Below, in pieces: positions 54,801 through 64,000 of a stretch of DNA of 64,000 nucleotides. The stretch's first letter is position 1. Each line of letters begins with the position of its first letter. Both the position numbers and the translations under genes were made by a program. Source of the DNA: Candidatus Manganitrophaceae bacterium (lineage in GTDB: Bacteria > Nitrospirota > Nitrospiria > SBBL01 > Manganitrophaceae); NCBI GenBank assembly GCA_016200325.1, contig JACQEZ010000019.1, forward strand, positions 124,001 to 188,000, read 5' to 3'. Below the pieces are notes generated by a model. That model was not told where the DNA came from, made no database searches, and saw only the letters and a list, made by a program, of their open reading frames with translations.

Positions 54801-57800
54801 TCTCCCCCGCCGTCACCGGGTGGATCAGTCAACCGCTGGTTCAGGGGGACCTCCAGCTGACCGGCGAGCAGACCTTCTTCCTCCGTAAAATCTCCCGGAA
54901 GACCTGGGCCTTCTTCGAAACCTTCGTCGGTCCGGAAGACCATTGGCTCCCCCCGGACAATGTCCAGGAGTACCGCGGCACCGTCGTTGCGCATCGGACA
55001 TCGCCGACCAATATCGGGCTGGCGCTGCTCGCCAACCTATCGGCCCACGACTTCGGCTATCTTCCGGCGGGAGGCCTGATCGAGCGGACGGAGAAGACGC
55101 TGCGCACCCTCGAAAGTCTGGAGCGGTATGAAGGGCACTTCTATAATTGGTATGACACCCACTCTCTCAAACCGCTCCACCCGCTTTACGTTTCGACCGT
55201 CGACAGCGGAAACCTCGCCGCCCATCTGCTGACGTTGCGTCCGGGACTGATCGCCCTCTCCGATCAACCGATCCTGAGTGACCGGCTCTTTGACGGTCTC
55301 CACGACACGCTTATGCTCCTGGTGGAGGCGGCCGAAGGGAGGCTTCCTCCGCCGCTCGCCCCCCTCCAGGCCGATCTGGACTCGGCCCTGGCGTCACCGC
55401 CGACCACCCTGACGGGGGCGCACCGGACGCTCGATCGCCTGACCCGCTGTGCGGCGGCGTTCGCCGCCGATGGAGACCGGTTTTCTGAGACGGTCGGCGA
55501 GTGGGCCGAGGCGCTGGCCCGGCAATCGCGCGCCGCCCTCGACGAGTTGACCTTTCTCGCCCCCTGGCTCTTGTCGCCGGAGCGGCCGACGGAGGAGAGC
55601 CTCTTGCCCGATCTCGTCCCGATTCCCTCGCTGCGCGCGCTGGCCGGCCTTGCGCGGCGGGTACATCCCGCCCTCGAACAGCGGCTTGCAACGGAGGGAG
55701 CCGCGCCGGAGCGCCGGTGGCTGAATGCGCTGCAACCGCTTCTGATCGAAGCGGGCCGGCGGGCCGAGGAGCGGATGACGACGACGGCGCGCCTTGCGCT
55801 TCTGTCGGGCGAATTGGCACAGATGAACTATGACTTTCTCTTTGATAAGACACGGCGGCTCCTGGCGATCGGATACAACGCGGGAGAGCGCCGGCGGGAC
55901 GCCAGTTATTATGACCTGCTCGCTTCGGAAGCGAGGCTCTGTACGTTTCTCGCCATCGCACAGGGACAGCTTCCCCAGGAGAGCTGGTTTGCTTTGGGAC
56001 GGCTGTTGACCGGCAGCGGCGGGGAGCCGGTCCTCTTGTCGTGGAGCGGCTCGATGTTCGAGTACCTGATGCCGCTGCTGGTGATGCCGACCTATGAGAA
56101 CACCCTGCTCGACCAGACCTATCGGGCCGCCGTCGACCGACAAATCGACTATGGACGGCAGCGCGGCGTCCCCTGGGGAATGTCGGAGTCGGGCTACAAT
56201 ACCGTCGACGTCCATTTCAACTACCAGTATCGGGCGTTCGGTGTTCCCGGCCTCGGCCTCAAACGCGGACTCGCGGAAGAGCTGGTCGTCGCGCCGTATG
56301 CATCGGTCCTGGCGTTGATGGTCGCGCCGGAGGCGGCCTGTCAGAATCTGCAGCGACTCGCCGTCGAAGGGATGGAAGGAAAGTTCGGCTTTTATGAAGC
56401 GGTCGATTACACCCCCTCTCGCCTCCGCCGGGGGGAGTCGCGCGCGATCATTCGGTCCTTCATGGCCCATCACCAAGGGATGAGTCTTCTCTCCTTGGCT
56501 TATCTCCTCCTCGACCGGCCGATGCAGAAGCGCTTCGAGTCGGACCCTCAGTTCCAGGCAACGCTGCTGCTTCTCCAAGAGCGGATTCCGAAGGCGACCG
56601 CATTTTATTCGCATACCGCCCCCTCCGCCGGCCTCCGGACCCCTTCCGTCGACTCGGAAATGCCGGTGCGGGTCCTCGACAGCCCCAACACGCCGATCCC
56701 GGAGGTGCAGTTGCTGTCGAACGGCCGATACCATGTCATGATCACAAACGCAGGGGGGGGCTACAGCCGCTGGAAGGAGCTCGCGGTCACACGCTGGCGC
56801 GAAGACAGCACCTCCGACCCGTGGGGGACCTTTTGCTACATCCGGGACGTCGCGAGCGGCGCCTTCTGGTCCAATACCTATCAACCGACGCTCAAACGGT
56901 CGGAGAGCTACGAAGCGATCTTCTCCGAAGGACGGGCCGAATTTCGCCGCCGCGACCGTGATTTTGAAACGTATACCGAAATCGTTGTATCACCGGAAGA
57001 TGACATCGAACTGCGCCGGGTCCGGATTACCAATCGCTCCCGGACACGCAAAACGATCGATGTCGTCAGCTATGCGGAGGTGGTGCTCGCCCCTCTTCCC
57101 GCAGACGCGCTCCATCCGGCCTTCAGCAATCTATTCGTACAGACCGAAATCATTCAGCGGAGGCAGGCGATCCTTTGTACCCGCCGACCCCGCTCTCTCA
57201 ATGAGCAGGCGCCCTGGATGTTTCATCTGATGGCGGTGCACGGCGGGGAGAAAGGACCGATTTCCTATGAGACCGACCGCGGGCAGTTCATCGGTCGGGG
57301 AAACACCGTCGCCTCCCCTCAAGCGCTCGGCGATACGGCCGCCCTCTCCGGGAGTCAGGGCTCCGTGCTCGATCCGATCGCCGCCATCCAGCACCGAATC
57401 ACCCTCGGTCCGGACCAATCGACCACGATCGATCTGGTCTCGGGCGTCGGCGAAACCCGCGACGCCGCTTTAAGCCTGGTCGAGAAATACCAAGACCGGC
57501 GGCTGGCGAATCGGGTCTTCGATTTGGCCTGGACCCATAGCCAAGTCGTCTTACGCCAGATCAATGCCACCGAGGCCGATGCGCAACTCTACAGCCGCTT
57601 GGCCAATTCGATTATCTATGCGAATTCGTCGCTGCGGGCCGAGGCCGGCGTTCTGATCAAAAACCGTCGGGGCCAGTCGGGCTTGTGGGGCTATGCGATC
57701 TCCGGCGATTTGCCGATCGTCCTGCTGCAGATTGCCGACGCGGGGAAGATCGATCTGGTTCGCCAGCTGGTCCAAGCCCACGCCTATTGGCGCTTAAAAG

Positions 57801-60550
57801 GACTCGCGGTCGATCTGGTGATCTGGAACGAGGATCACACCGGCTACCGCCAGCTGCTCCAAGAGCAGATTATGGGACTGATCGCCGCCGGGGTCGAAGC
57901 CAACATCATCGACCGGCCGGGCGGAATTTTCGTCCGACCGGCCGACCAAATTTCGAGCGAGGATCGAATTCTGCTCCAGTCGGTCGCGCGGGCCATCCTC
58001 ACCGACACGCGCGGAACGCTGGCGGAGCAGATCAACCGCCGCGGCCTCATGGAGGTGCGCGTTCCCCGGCTGACGCCGACCCGGACCCATCGACCGGCCG
58101 CCCGGCCCGACGACCTTCCCCGCCGCGATCTGATCCTCTTCAACGGGCTGGGGGGCTTCACCCCCGATGGAAGCGAGTATGTGATCACAACCACCCCCGG
58201 AAAGGGGACGCCGGCCCCCTGGGTGAATATATTGGCGAATCCGCAGTTCGGCACCGTTCTCTCGGAGAGCGGCGCGGCCTATACCTGGAGCGAGAACGCC
58301 CATGAGTTCCGCCTGACCCCGTGGCACAACGACCCGGTCGGCGATCCGAGCGGAGAAGCGATCTACCTTCGCGACGAAGAGAGCGGCCACTTCTGGTCGC
58401 CCACGCCGCTGCCGAGAAGGGGAGCGGGCGCTTATGTGAGCCGGCATGGTTTCGGCTACAGCGTCTTTGAGCATCATGAGGACGGGATCCACTCGGAGCT
58501 CTGGGTCTATGTCGCCCTCGATGCATCGATCAAGTTCTCGGTCTTGAAAGTACAAAACAGCTCCGGCCGGTCCCGTCGCCTCTCGGCCACCGGTTATGTC
58601 GAATGGGTGCTGGGGGACCTCCGGCCGAAATCGGCGATGCATGTCACCACCGAGGTCGACGCCGCCGGGGTATTCTATGCCCGCAATCGGTATAATACGG
58701 AATTCGCCGATCGAACGGCGTTTTTCGATATCGACGATGCGACCCGGACCTTCACAGGCGACCGCACCGAATTCATCGGGCGAAACGGCACCCTTCGCGC
58801 GCCGGCCGCCCTGACCCGCTCGCGGCTTTCCGGAAAGGTGGGGGCCGGCCTCGATCCCTGCGCCGCGCTTCAGCTCTCCTTCGAGTTGGCGGACGGGGAA
58901 GCGCGGGAGATCACCTTTAAACTCGGCCTCGGGCGTAACGCCGACGATGCGGCCGATCTGGTCCATCGCTTCCGGGGCGCCGCGGCGGCCGCAACCGCGC
59001 TCGAGACGGTCCGTCGGCATTGGAAGCGGACGCTGGGGGCGGTGCAGGTCGAAACACCGGACCTCTCCCTCAATGTGCTGACCAACGGCTGGCTGCCGTA
59101 CCAGGCGCTCGCATGCCGTCTCTGGGCGCGAAGCGGATTCTATCAATCGGGAGGGGCCTTCGGCTTTCGCGACCAGCTCCAAGATGTCATGGCGCTCATC
59201 CATGCCGAACCGCGCCTCCTCCGCGAGCAGCTGCTCCTCTGCGCGGGCCGTCAGTTCCCGGAGGGGGATGTGCAGCACTGGTGGCACCCGCCGCTCGGCC
59301 GGGGGGTGCGGACGCACTGTTCGGACGATTTCCTCTGGCTCCCCTTGGCGGCCTCCCGTTATCTCGCCGCAACCGGCGATACCGGGATCTTGGATGAATC
59401 GATCCCTTTCATCGAGGGCCGTCCGGTCAATCCCGATGAGGACTCCTACTACGATCATCCGGTCCGGTCCGACGTCTCGGCCAGCCTATACGAACACTGT
59501 CTGCGCGCTATTTTGCGGGGCCTTCGATTCGGCGGGCACGGCCTCCCGTTGATCGGCTCGGGGGATTGGAACGACGGGATGAATACGGTCGGCGAACAAA
59601 ATAAAGGGGAGAGCGTTTGGCTCGGCTTCTTCCTTTATAAAGTCCTCACGGAATTCACTCCGATCGCCCGCCTTCGCGGCGATCTCCCCTTCGCCGAGCG
59701 CTGCCAGAAAGAGGCCGCCCAGCTCCGCCGGAATATCGAGGCGCATGGCTGGGATGGGGCGTGGTACCGTCGCGCCTACTTCGACGATGGGACACCGCTC
59801 GGCTCGGCCGAAAATCCCGAATGCCAAATCGATTCGATTGCACAAAGCTGGTCCGTTCTCTCCGGCGCCGGGGAGGCCGCCCGCGCCCGCCGGGCGATGG
59901 AGGCATTGGATCAACGCCTGGTACGGCGGGATCATTCGCTGATCCAGCTTTTGGACCCGCCGTTCGACAAGTCGAACCTGAATCCCGGCTATATCAAGGG
60001 GTATGTGCCGGGGGTCCGGGAAAACGGCGGCCAGTATACCCATGCGGCGATCTGGGCGGCGATGGCGTTCGCCGCCTTGGGAGAGAACCGGCGCGCCTGG
60101 GAGCTGCTCGACATCATCAACCCGGTCAACCATGCACGGACGCCGAAAGAAACGGCGATCTACAAGGTCGAGCCGTATGTCGTCGCAGCCGACGTCTATG
60201 CGGTCTCACCCCACACCGGCCGCGGCGGATGGACCTGGTACACCGGATCGGCCGGCTGGCTGTATCGTCTCATCGTGGAATCGCTCCTCGGGCTCAGGCT
60301 TGAAGGAGATCGATTACATTTCGAGCCCTGCCTTCCGGAAGATTGGACGGCGTTCAAGATCGATTACCGTTATCGGGAGACGCGCTATCAGATCTCCTTC
60401 GTCCGCTCCCGCGGCATCCGGAATCAACCGGGGGAAGAGATCCGGGTCGCCGTCGACGGCGTCGAGCAACACACGCCGGCCATTCCCCTGGCCGACGACC
60501 GTCAAGATCACACCGTCGAGGTCCGAATTCAGAGCGCGCCCCCGATTTAA
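51821..60550 (+). CDS. ndvB: Cyclic beta-1,2-glucan synthase (GT84-GH94)
   Basis: A giant membrane protein of 2909 residues, the normal size for NdvB/ChvB. The TTG at 51821 after AGAAAGAG puts the conserved [20 protein letters not shown] near the N-terminus. Membrane helices lie near 421-490, 830-870 and 960-985. The glycosyltransferase part has LDTDTQLP (about 638), [28 protein letters not shown] and [15 protein letters not shown]. Two large sugar-binding regions follow. The C-terminal GH94 phosphorylase domain contains [15 protein letters not shown] with its catalytic Asp near residue 2582 and [19 protein letters not shown]. It should make cyclic beta-1,2-glucan by initiation, elongation and phosphorolytic length control. 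The gene stands alone; no ndvA exporter is in view. Confidence 0.95.
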   Translation: MKEIDTILGPFLRLKTRLRRRNVPRKYPNEEPPLRSDLFSADQMEQHGKRLAAAHQLTPGRAPDQLLTRLSANEALLIDVCNLLTGAVTANQRITPAAEWLLDNFYLIEEQIRTAKKHLPTGYSRELPRLAHGPSAGLPRVYDIALETISHGDGRVDPEILSRFVAAYQTVTPLTLGELWAIPIMLRLALIENLRRVGARIATSRINRDLADAWADQMIEITEKDPKSLILVIADMARSNPPMVSSFVAELTRRLQGQGAPLALPLTWMEQLLSESQLTIQQLVQSETQQQAADQVSISNSIGSLRFLGAMDWRKFVETMSRVERILDEDPGGVYGKMDFTTRDRYRHVVEKTAKHTALSESEVARKAIALAQEGAARDGQGSRTAHVGFYLLDRGLSQLEQAVELTLPTSKALRRTLSRHPLLLFLGAIVAMTALFTGGLLFQADATGWDGWPFALIGILSLLCTSQLAVALVNWLTTLLAPPHLLPRMDFSEGIAPESRTLVVVPTLLTTARNVEALIEGLEVRFLANRDPHLHFGLLTDFRDAPEETLPQDAPLLQLARMKIETLNEKYRRPETPGDPFYLFHRPRRWNPQERIWMGYERKRGKLADLNSLLRGGPKDAFSEVVGNTDLLLNVKYVITLDTDTQLPRDSARQLAGTLAHPLNRARYDEPKGRVTEGYGILQPRVAASLPGSNASYYARLCGSEPGIDPYTRAVSDVYQDLFHEGSFIGKGIYDVDAFEQALKERFPENRILSHDLLEGCYARSGLLSDTQIYEEDPSSYGADVNRRARWIRGDWQIAGWLLPRVPGPGGRRQANPLSLLSRWKIFDNLRRSLIAPALTLLLLLGWTVLPSPWFWSSAVIGMIFIPSFIASLLHLFRKPDDVLWRQHINAAIRSAGNAFTQAALTLVCLPYEAYFSLDAIVRTVGRIWITHRRLLEWTSSAEVNGDRRSDLRAAFRSMWIAPAVALSVGMALMLSRPGALAVAGPILLLWLLSPAVTGWISQPLVQGDLQLTGEQTFFLRKISRKTWAFFETFVGPEDHWLPPDNVQEYRGTVVAHRTSPTNIGLALLANLSAHDFGYLPAGGLIERTEKTLRTLESLERYEGHFYNWYDTHSLKPLHPLYVSTVDSGNLAAHLLTLRPGLIALSDQPILSDRLFDGLHDTLMLLVEAAEGRLPPPLAPLQADLDSALASPPTTLTGAHRTLDRLTRCAAAFAADGDRFSETVGEWAEALARQSRAALDELTFLAPWLLSPERPTEESLLPDLVPIPSLRALAGLARRVHPALEQRLATEGAAPERRWLNALQPLLIEAGRRAEERMTTTARLALLSGELAQMNYDFLFDKTRRLLAIGYNAGERRRDASYYDLLASEARLCTFLAIAQGQLPQESWFALGRLLTGSGGEPVLLSWSGSMFEYLMPLLVMPTYENTLLDQTYRAAVDRQIDYGRQRGVPWGMSESGYNTVDVHFNYQYRAFGVPGLGLKRGLAEELVVAPYASVLALMVAPEAACQNLQRLAVEGMEGKFGFYEAVDYTPSRLRRGESRAIIRSFMAHHQGMSLLSLAYLLLDRPMQKRFESDPQFQATLLLLQERIPKATAFYSHTAPSAGLRTPSVDSEMPVRVLDSPNTPIPEVQLLSNGRYHVMITNAGGGYSRWKELAVTRWREDSTSDPWGTFCYIRDVASGAFWSNTYQPTLKRSESYEAIFSEGRAEFRRRDRDFETYTEIVVSPEDDIELRRVRITNRSRTRKTIDVVSYAEVVLAPLPADALHPAFSNLFVQTEIIQRRQAILCTRRPRSLNEQAPWMFHLMAVHGGEKGPISYETDRGQFIGRGNTVASPQALGDTAALSGSQGSVLDPIAAIQHRITLGPDQSTTIDLVSGVGETRDAALSLVEKYQDRRLANRVFDLAWTHSQVVLRQINATEADAQLYSRLANSIIYANSSLRAEAGVLIKNRRGQSGLWGYAISGDLPIVLLQIADAGKIDLVRQLVQAHAYWRLKGLAVDLVIWNEDHTGYRQLLQEQIMGLIAAGVEANIIDRPGGIFVRPADQISSEDRILLQSVARAILTDTRGTLAEQINRRGLMEVRVPRLTPTRTHRPAARPDDLPRRDLILFNGLGGFTPDGSEYVITTTPGKGTPAPWVNILANPQFGTVLSESGAAYTWSENAHEFRLTPWHNDPVGDPSGEAIYLRDEESGHFWSPTPLPRRGAGAYVSRHGFGYSVFEHHEDGIHSELWVYVALDASIKFSVLKVQNSSGRSRRLSATGYVEWVLGDLRPKSAMHVTTEVDAAGVFYARNRYNTEFADRTAFFDIDDATRTFTGDRTEFIGRNGTLRAPAALTRSRLSGKVGAGLDPCAALQLSFELADGEAREITFKLGLGRNADDAADLVHRFRGAAAAATALETVRRHWKRTLGAVQVETPDLSLNVLTNGWLPYQALACRLWARSGFYQSGGAFGFRDQLQDVMALIHAEPRLLREQLLLCAGRQFPEGDVQHWWHPPLGRGVRTHCSDDFLWLPLAASRYLAATGDTGILDESIPFIEGRPVNPDEDSYYDHPVRSDVSASLYEHCLRAILRGLRFGGHGLPLIGSGDWNDGMNTVGEQNKGESVWLGFFLYKVLTEFTPIARLRGDLPFAERCQKEAAQLRRNIEAHGWDGAWYRRAYFDDGTPLGSAENPECQIDSIAQSWSVLSGAGEAARARRAMEALDQRLVRRDHSLIQLLDPPFDKSNLNPGYIKGYVPGVRENGGQYTHAAIWAAMAFAALGENRRAWELLDIINPVNHARTPKETAIYKVEPYVVAADVYAVSPHTGRGGWTWYTGSAGWLYRLIVESLLGLRLEGDRLHFEPCLPEDWTAFKIDYRYRETRYQISFVRSRGIRNQPGEEIRVAVDGVEQHTPAIPLADDRQDHTVEVRIQSAPPI

Positions 60551-60733
60551 GCCCGGGCGAAACGCGGGAGAAGCGCCGGCGAACGATCGAGGACCCCACC
60601 CGACGCTTCGATCCAATTCGAGACCGGATGAGAACCGGTCGATCTTAATTTTGCCGACTTGCATTTGTAAAATGGGATTGAACTTCTTCCCCCTCCAATG
60701 GTACCCTTAGCCGTTGTGTCGGGGAGAAGGAGA

Positions 60734-61015
60734 ATGATTCTGAAAGAAGAGCTCAGCGAAGCGATCGAGGAATTGAATCGGGCCTCGGCGGCGGTCGAAA
60801 AACAGACCCAAGCCGCCGACCCGGAGGAGATGAAGCAAGCGGAGTGGCGGATCACCTATCTGCAGGCGATGGTCCGGTATCTCCTCGCCAACTGCCGCGT
60901 GGAGAACCTGCTTCGGGAGAGTCTGGCCGACCGGGTGAAGGCGCTCGAAAACGAGATGAAGATTTTCAGGAATGGCGCCGGCCCGCATCCGCCCCCCTCC
61001 GACCCCCCTTCCTAA
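60734..61015 (+). CDS. Small coiled-coil protein of unknown function
   Basis: A 93-residue protein rich in Glu, Ala, Leu, Arg and Lys; most of it is predicted to be helix (EELSEAIEELNRASAAVEK and RVENLLRESLADRVKALENEM). The tail is Pro-rich (PHPPPSDPPS). AGAAGGAGA precedes the ATG at 60734. Its stop overlaps that of the convergent GNAT gene by four bases. No family recognised. Confidence 0.6.
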   Translation: MILKEELSEAIEELNRASAAVEKQTQAADPEEMKQAEWRITYLQAMVRYLLANCRVENLLRESLADRVKALENEMKIFRNGAGPHPPPSDPPS

Positions 61016-61539
61016 GGAGCGGTCTCTTCCAAGTTCAGACGGTAGCCTTTGACGATTAAATCGGCCGAAGGATAAAAGTCAAGCGCCGGCGCCCGGACAA
61101 ACCCGATCCGCTCATACATTTCCATCGCCACCCGCATCATGTCGGTGGTATGGAGCGTCAGCGCCGCGGCGCCCGATCGGCGCGCACGCCGAATGCATTC
61201 CTTCATCAGCGCCGCCGCAACCCCTCGGCCCCGCGCCGCCGGGGCAACCGCCAAGAGACGGACCTCCGGCGAAACCCGGGTCATCGGCGGGCTGTTCGGA
61301 GGAGAGAAGACCGATCCGGCCGGATATAAAAGGACGGCGCCGACGATCGCCCCCGCCGCTTCGGCCACGATCTGCTCGGCCGGCTGGACGTCGGCCAACG
61401 TCCCCAAAATCCCCTGCCGGTAGCTCTCCCAATGTTCCGGCATCTGCGCTGAATATTCCTGATAAGCCGAGAGGGTCACCTCCCGAATCCCATCGCGATC
61501 GGCCTCCTCCGCGTCGCGAACCTGCACTCCCTTTGTCAT
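61012..61539 (-). CDS. GNAT-family N-acetyltransferase
   Basis: A 175-residue acetyltransferase. The ATG at 61539 (MTKGVQVRDAEEADRDGI) follows GGAGG; upstream in-frame ATGs add no family sequence. The acetyl-CoA loop is VRLLAVAPAARGRGVAAALM, with the following LTLHTTDMMRVAMEMYERIGF. The substrate is unknown. Confidence 0.88.
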   Translation of the reverse strand: MTKGVQVRDAEEADRDGIREVTLSAYQEYSAQMPEHWESYRQGILGTLADVQPAEQIVAEAAGAIVGAVLLYPAGSVFSPPNSPPMTRVSPEVRLLAVAPAARGRGVAAALMKECIRRARRSGAAALTLHTTDMMRVAMEMYERIGFVRAPALDFYPSADLIVKGYRLNLEETAP

Positions 61540-61600
61540 TGAACCTCCGGTGCTCTCGATAAGGAATCGGCCATCCGTTTGGGCCGTCCGGATCTTCATC

Positions 61601-62509
61601 CTATCGCGATGGCTTCTCGGCGACGTTCTCCTCGAAATACTTTCCCCAATTCGGCCGGCTTCCGTCGATGTCGGTAAAGCCATACTCTTGCGCCAACCCC
61701 CAGGAGCTGAAGAGCCGGCCCGATTTCTTCATCACCTCCGGGTCGGAGGCCAAGGCCGCGACGGCACGGCCGACATAAAACGGCGTCTCGGAAGCGATGA
61801 AGTGCCGGTCTTTCTTCGCCCCCTCCCGCCAGTTCGCCTCGGTGACGCCGAAGTGCTCCAGCATCGCCTCGGAGCGAAGGAAGCCGGGGGTCACGGCGAG
61901 CGCCGCGACCTGGTGCGGGCGGAGCTCTTCCGACATCCCATAGGCGAGCCGGATGACGGAAAGCTTGACCAAATCATAGAAGAGATTGCCCCGATAATGA
62001 AAGTCGTCGCCGTCGGTGATTTCGACGATCAACCCTCGGCCGGACCGGATCATGAATGGCGCGGCGTAGCGGCTCGTGATGATGTGGGTCTGGACGGCGC
62101 GTTGGAGCATCAACCATCCCTTTTCCAACGTCAGCTCCCAGAACGGTTTCCCCCACTCGGCCAATTCATCTCCGCCCCAGACATCGTTGACCAGCAGGTC
62201 CAACCGTCCCTGCTCGGCTTCGACCCGATCGAAGAGTCGCTTCACCTCCGCTTCCACCGTGTGATCGACCCGGACCGGGATGCCGATCCCGCCGCACGCC
62301 GTCACCTTCTCAGCGGACTCCTCGATCGTCTCCGGACGCGCCGTCAGGTCGAACGGGGAGTTCCCCGTTCGTGTCGGGGTCCGGCCCCGGCTGCTCCGCC
62401 CGGTACAGTAGACCGTCGCCCCCGCTTCGCCGAGCATGCAAGCGATCCCCCGCCCGGCCCCCCGCGTCGCCCCTGCGACAACCGCCGTTTTTCCCTGAAG
62501 CTGCTTCAT
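61601..62509 (-). CDS. Short-chain dehydrogenase/reductase (classical-like)
   Basis: A 302-residue SDR. The ATG at 62509 (MKQLQGKTAVVAGATRGAGRGIA) gives the normal N-terminus with the TGxxxGxG-like NAD(P) motif AGATRGAGRG. NNAG is replaced by LLVNDVWGGDE, and the expected YxxxK is present as YDLVK. It resembles the DHRS1-like branch. A longer in-frame lead reaching 62695 crosses the divergent promoter region and is rejected. Ends 61 bases before the GNAT start on the same strand. Confidence 0.88.
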   Translation of the reverse strand: MKQLQGKTAVVAGATRGAGRGIACMLGEAGATVYCTGRSSRGRTPTRTGNSPFDLTARPETIEESAEKVTACGGIGIPVRVDHTVEAEVKRLFDRVEAEQGRLDLLVNDVWGGDELAEWGKPFWELTLEKGWLMLQRAVQTHIITSRYAAPFMIRSGRGLIVEITDGDDFHYRGNLFYDLVKLSVIRLAYGMSEELRPHQVAALAVTPGFLRSEAMLEHFGVTEANWREGAKKDRHFIASETPFYVGRAVAALASDPEVMKKSGRLFSSWGLAQEYGFTDIDGSRPNWGKYFEENVAEKPSR

Positions 62510-62606
62510 CGAGACCTTTTGCGAAACCTGTCGGACGAAACCTGTCGGAATCGATTGGATCGATCCGGATTCCCGGCCGCCGTTACGGCCGCGCCCGCGG
62601 TACCCT

Positions 62607-62626
62607 CCGAGGGGTTGTCCCCTCGG
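62607..62626. promoter_or_regulatory. 8-bp hairpin/dyad in the SDR-peroxiredoxin divergent region
   Basis: CCGAGGGG-TTGT-CCCCTCGG lies between two divergent genes. It could be an operator or part of the peroxiredoxin leader; no T run follows. Confidence 0.3.
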
Positions 62627-62706
62627 AATCCATCGGCGTAGAATGAAAATATATACATACCTGAGTGACCAGGTCCAGAATAATCTATAGCGCAAAGGAG
62701 GGTTCT

Positions 62707-63204
62707 ATGGCCACCCCGTCACCGACAAATGCGCCGGCCCCCGACTTCACCCTTCCGAACGGTGAAGCGGAACCGGTCCAGTTGAGCCACTATCGCGGCA
62801 AAAATGTCGTCCTCGCCTTTTACCCCGCCGATTGGTCGCCCGTCTGCACCAGCGAATTCGCGCTCATTCAAGAAGTGCTCGGCGAAATCCAAGGGTACAA
62901 TGCGGAGGTCCTGGGGATCAGCGTCGACAATGTCTTCTCGCACCGCGCCTGGTCCAAAGATCAGCGCCTCACCTTCCCGCTGCTGAGCGACTTCTGGCCG
63001 CACGGCGGGGTGGCCCGGCAATATGGGGTCTTTCGCGAGAATGATGGGATCAGCGAGCGCGCCCTCTTCTTCATCGACGCGGAGGGGGTCCTCCGCGACC
63101 GCTGGGTCTCGAAAGACCCGGCGATCGCGCCCGGTCTCAACATCATCTTTGATGCGCTCGAGCAGATTGCCGGCGCCCGGCCGAAGGAGGCTCACCATGC
63201 TTGA
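62707..63204 (+). CDS. Peroxiredoxin (AhpE/BCP-like)
   Basis: A 165-residue thiol peroxidase. The peroxidatic Cys lies in YPADWSPVCTSEF (the P-x3-S/T-x2-C variant with Ser-Pro-Val). The N-terminus has APDFTLPNGEAEPVQLSHY and the C-terminal part ERALFFIDAEGVLRDRW. No second nearby Cys is present, which suggests a 1-Cys type. AAAGGAGG precedes the ATG at 62707. The thioredoxin-fold gene starts inside its last eight bases, so the two are coupled and may act together. Confidence 0.92.
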   Translation: MATPSPTNAPAPDFTLPNGEAEPVQLSHYRGKNVVLAFYPADWSPVCTSEFALIQEVLGEIQGYNAEVLGISVDNVFSHRAWSKDQRLTFPLLSDFWPHGGVARQYGVFRENDGISERALFFIDAEGVLRDRWVSKDPAIAPGLNIIFDALEQIAGARPKEAHHA

Positions 63205-63757
63205 CGACACGATTCAGAAAACCGTGATGACGAAAGACGATTGGACCCTCGGCGCGCCCGACGCGCGGGTCACGATGCTGGAATACGGCGACTTCGAATG
63301 CCCCTACTGCGGCATGGCCCGCCCCGTCCTGGAGAGTCTGGTGGAGGAAGAGCCCGATACCGTCCGGCTCGTCTTCCGGAATTTCCCCCTCACCAACATC
63401 CATCCCCACGCCCTGATGGCGGCGGAGGCGGCCGAAGCGGCCGGCGCGCAGGGGCAGTTCTGGGAGATGCACGACATGCTCTTCGACCATCAGGATGCGC
63501 TCGAATACGATCACATCGTTGCCTATGCCGCCGCGCTCGGGCTCGACGTAGAGCGCTTCGATCGGGAACTGCGGGGAGAGGTCTACCGGGAAAAAGTGAG
63601 GGAGGACTTTCGGAGGGGAATTCAGGACGGCGTCAACGGCACCCCGACGATCTTCATGAACCGGATCCGCTACGACGGCCCGCGCGATCGGGTCTCGATG
63701 CGCGCCGCCATCGCCGCGATCCTGTCGGCGGAACCGAGCCGACGGCGCGCGGCGTGA
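63197..63757 (+). CDS. DsbA-like thioredoxin-fold oxidoreductase
   Basis: A 186-residue protein with a CPYC active site (GDFECPYCGMARPV), the DsbA-type helical insert and a cis-Pro in GTPTIFMN. There is no signal peptide, so it is cytosolic, like the DSBA/Na+:H+ antiporter-tail-type (DsbA_FrnE/NhaA-C) proteins. AAGGAGG inside the peroxiredoxin gene serves its ATG at 63197. It may reduce the upstream peroxiredoxin. Confidence 0.9.
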   Translation: MLDDTIQKTVMTKDDWTLGAPDARVTMLEYGDFECPYCGMARPVLESLVEEEPDTVRLVFRNFPLTNIHPHALMAAEAAEAAGAQGQFWEMHDMLFDHQDALEYDHIVAYAAALGLDVERFDRELRGEVYREKVREDFRRGIQDGVNGTPTIFMNRIRYDGPRDRVSMRAAIAAILSAEPSRRRAA

Positions 63758-63787
63758 AAGATTTCAACGGCTCCTCGAAAAAGAAAA

Positions 63788-63817
63788 AAGGGTTCGGCCA
63801 ACGAAGGCCGAACCCTT
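63788..63817. terminator. Bidirectional terminator
   Basis: A perfect 12-bp stem AAGGGTTCGGCC/GGCCGAACCCTT with loop AACGAA. It is followed by CTCTTTC on the plus strand and by a T-rich run on the minus strand (complement of AAAAAGAAAAAA). It sits between convergent genes. Confidence 0.85.
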
Positions 63818-63849
63818 CTCTTTCATCCAACCGATTCGATACGCGGGAT

Positions 63850-64000
63850 TTAAGGCTTCGGTGTTTTGGCCTCGTCCTGAATCGAGAGAAGCTCCACTTC
63901 GAAGATCAGCGTCGCGTTCGGCCCGATCTGCGGTCCGGCGCCCCGGGGGCCGTATGCCAACGCCGGCGGAACGACGAGCTGCCACTTGGAGCCGACCGGC
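63850..64000 (-). CDS. FKBP-type peptidyl-prolyl isomerase, C-terminal part
   Basis: The last 49 residues of an FKBP run off the window edge on the minus strand. The text reads [21 protein letters not shown], then [19 protein letters not shown], which is the standard end of FKBP domains (SxWxLVIPPxLAYGxRG...LIFxVELL). A short charged tail (AKTPKP) and TAA at 63850-63852 follow. Only the C-terminus is visible, so signal peptide and domain number are unknown. Confidence 0.88.
   Translation of the reverse strand, partial: PVGSKWQLVVPPALAYGPRGAGPQIGPNATLIFEVELLSIQDEAKTPKP

Noticed and set aside
57794-59458. Long minus-strand frame inside ndvB (also 55394-56884)
   Set aside because: Both lie wholly inside the clear glucan synthase gene and lack any family motif or ribosome site.
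62510-62695. N-terminal extension of the SDR gene
   Set aside because: It runs through the divergent promoter region and precedes the standard SDR N-terminus.
1-64000. tRNA, rRNA, CRISPR arrays, intact insertion sequences or an origin
   Set aside because: Scanned by eye on both strands; no tRNA-like T-loop/acceptor pattern, rRNA text, regular spacer array or transposase was found. A tRNA-scan and covariance search were not possible here.

Overview
The window is a GC-rich bacterial chromosome segment with tightly packed genes. It contains no rRNA, tRNA, CRISPR array, phage or intact insertion sequence that I can see. The gene content points to a Nitrospirota-like chemolithotroph: a short-type AprAB with Sat, an Rrf2 regulator, a Mrp ATPase, a zinc-ribbon protein with two PCP-reductase domains, and a pair of Urate_ox_N-type membrane proteins. 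This taxonomic reading is inference from gene content, not from a marker gene.

Layout. 1-5.5 kb: chorismate-to-folate genes (pabB-like partial, pabC), a hybrid histidine kinase with a degenerate receiver, and a CNNM/CorC-type CBS protein. 5.5-13.7 kb: the most coherent block. An Rrf2 regulator with a near-consensus promoter is followed by aprA-aprB-sat, a Mrp/NBP35 Fe-S carrier, the zinc-ribbon/PCP_red protein, a heme-oxygenase-like diiron (HDO) protein and a ferritin-like diiron protein. 13.7-18.2 kb: anmK, a pterin dehydratase and a znuACB-type metal importer. 18.2-30.7 kb: PhoD phosphatase, an unknown lipoprotein, a Ser/Thr kinase-HDOD-GAF fusion, ACT-malic enzyme, prohibitin, Ogt, an exported protein and a disulfide oxidoreductase. 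30.8-35.3 kb: a MacAB-like export operon. 36-43.2 kb: hydrolase, Fe/Mn SOD, a 30-residue membrane peptide with two tandem Urate_ox_N proteins, a porin remnant, a beta-propeller protein, a membrane protein, a ClpP-class protease and a rhomboid protease.

43.9-49.9 kb: a run of short catabolic or stress genes (two SnoaL-like proteins, LigB/DODA dioxygenase, aldehyde dehydrogenase, DoxX, MDR reductase, a decayed NTF2/SnoaL fragment and an F420/NADP-oxidoreductase-like protein). It looks like accessory DNA. 50-64 kb: small regulators, a Crp/Fnr protein divergent from an 8.7-kb cyclic beta-1,2-glucan synthase gene, then GNAT, SDR, peroxiredoxin, DsbA-like and a partial FKBP gene.

The main unexplained structure is a family of roughly 0.5-kb non-coding, heavily palindromic repeat elements: one copy at 35.4-36.0 kb and an inverted relative at 43.2-43.7 kb. 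A collapsed derivative that keeps only the two outer ends lies at 30.73-30.77 kb. Two decayed genes, a porin and an NTF2-like protein, lie in gaps that look empty at first sight. The strongest candidate for an undescribed system is the apr-sat-Mrp-PCP_red-HDO-ferritin-like block.
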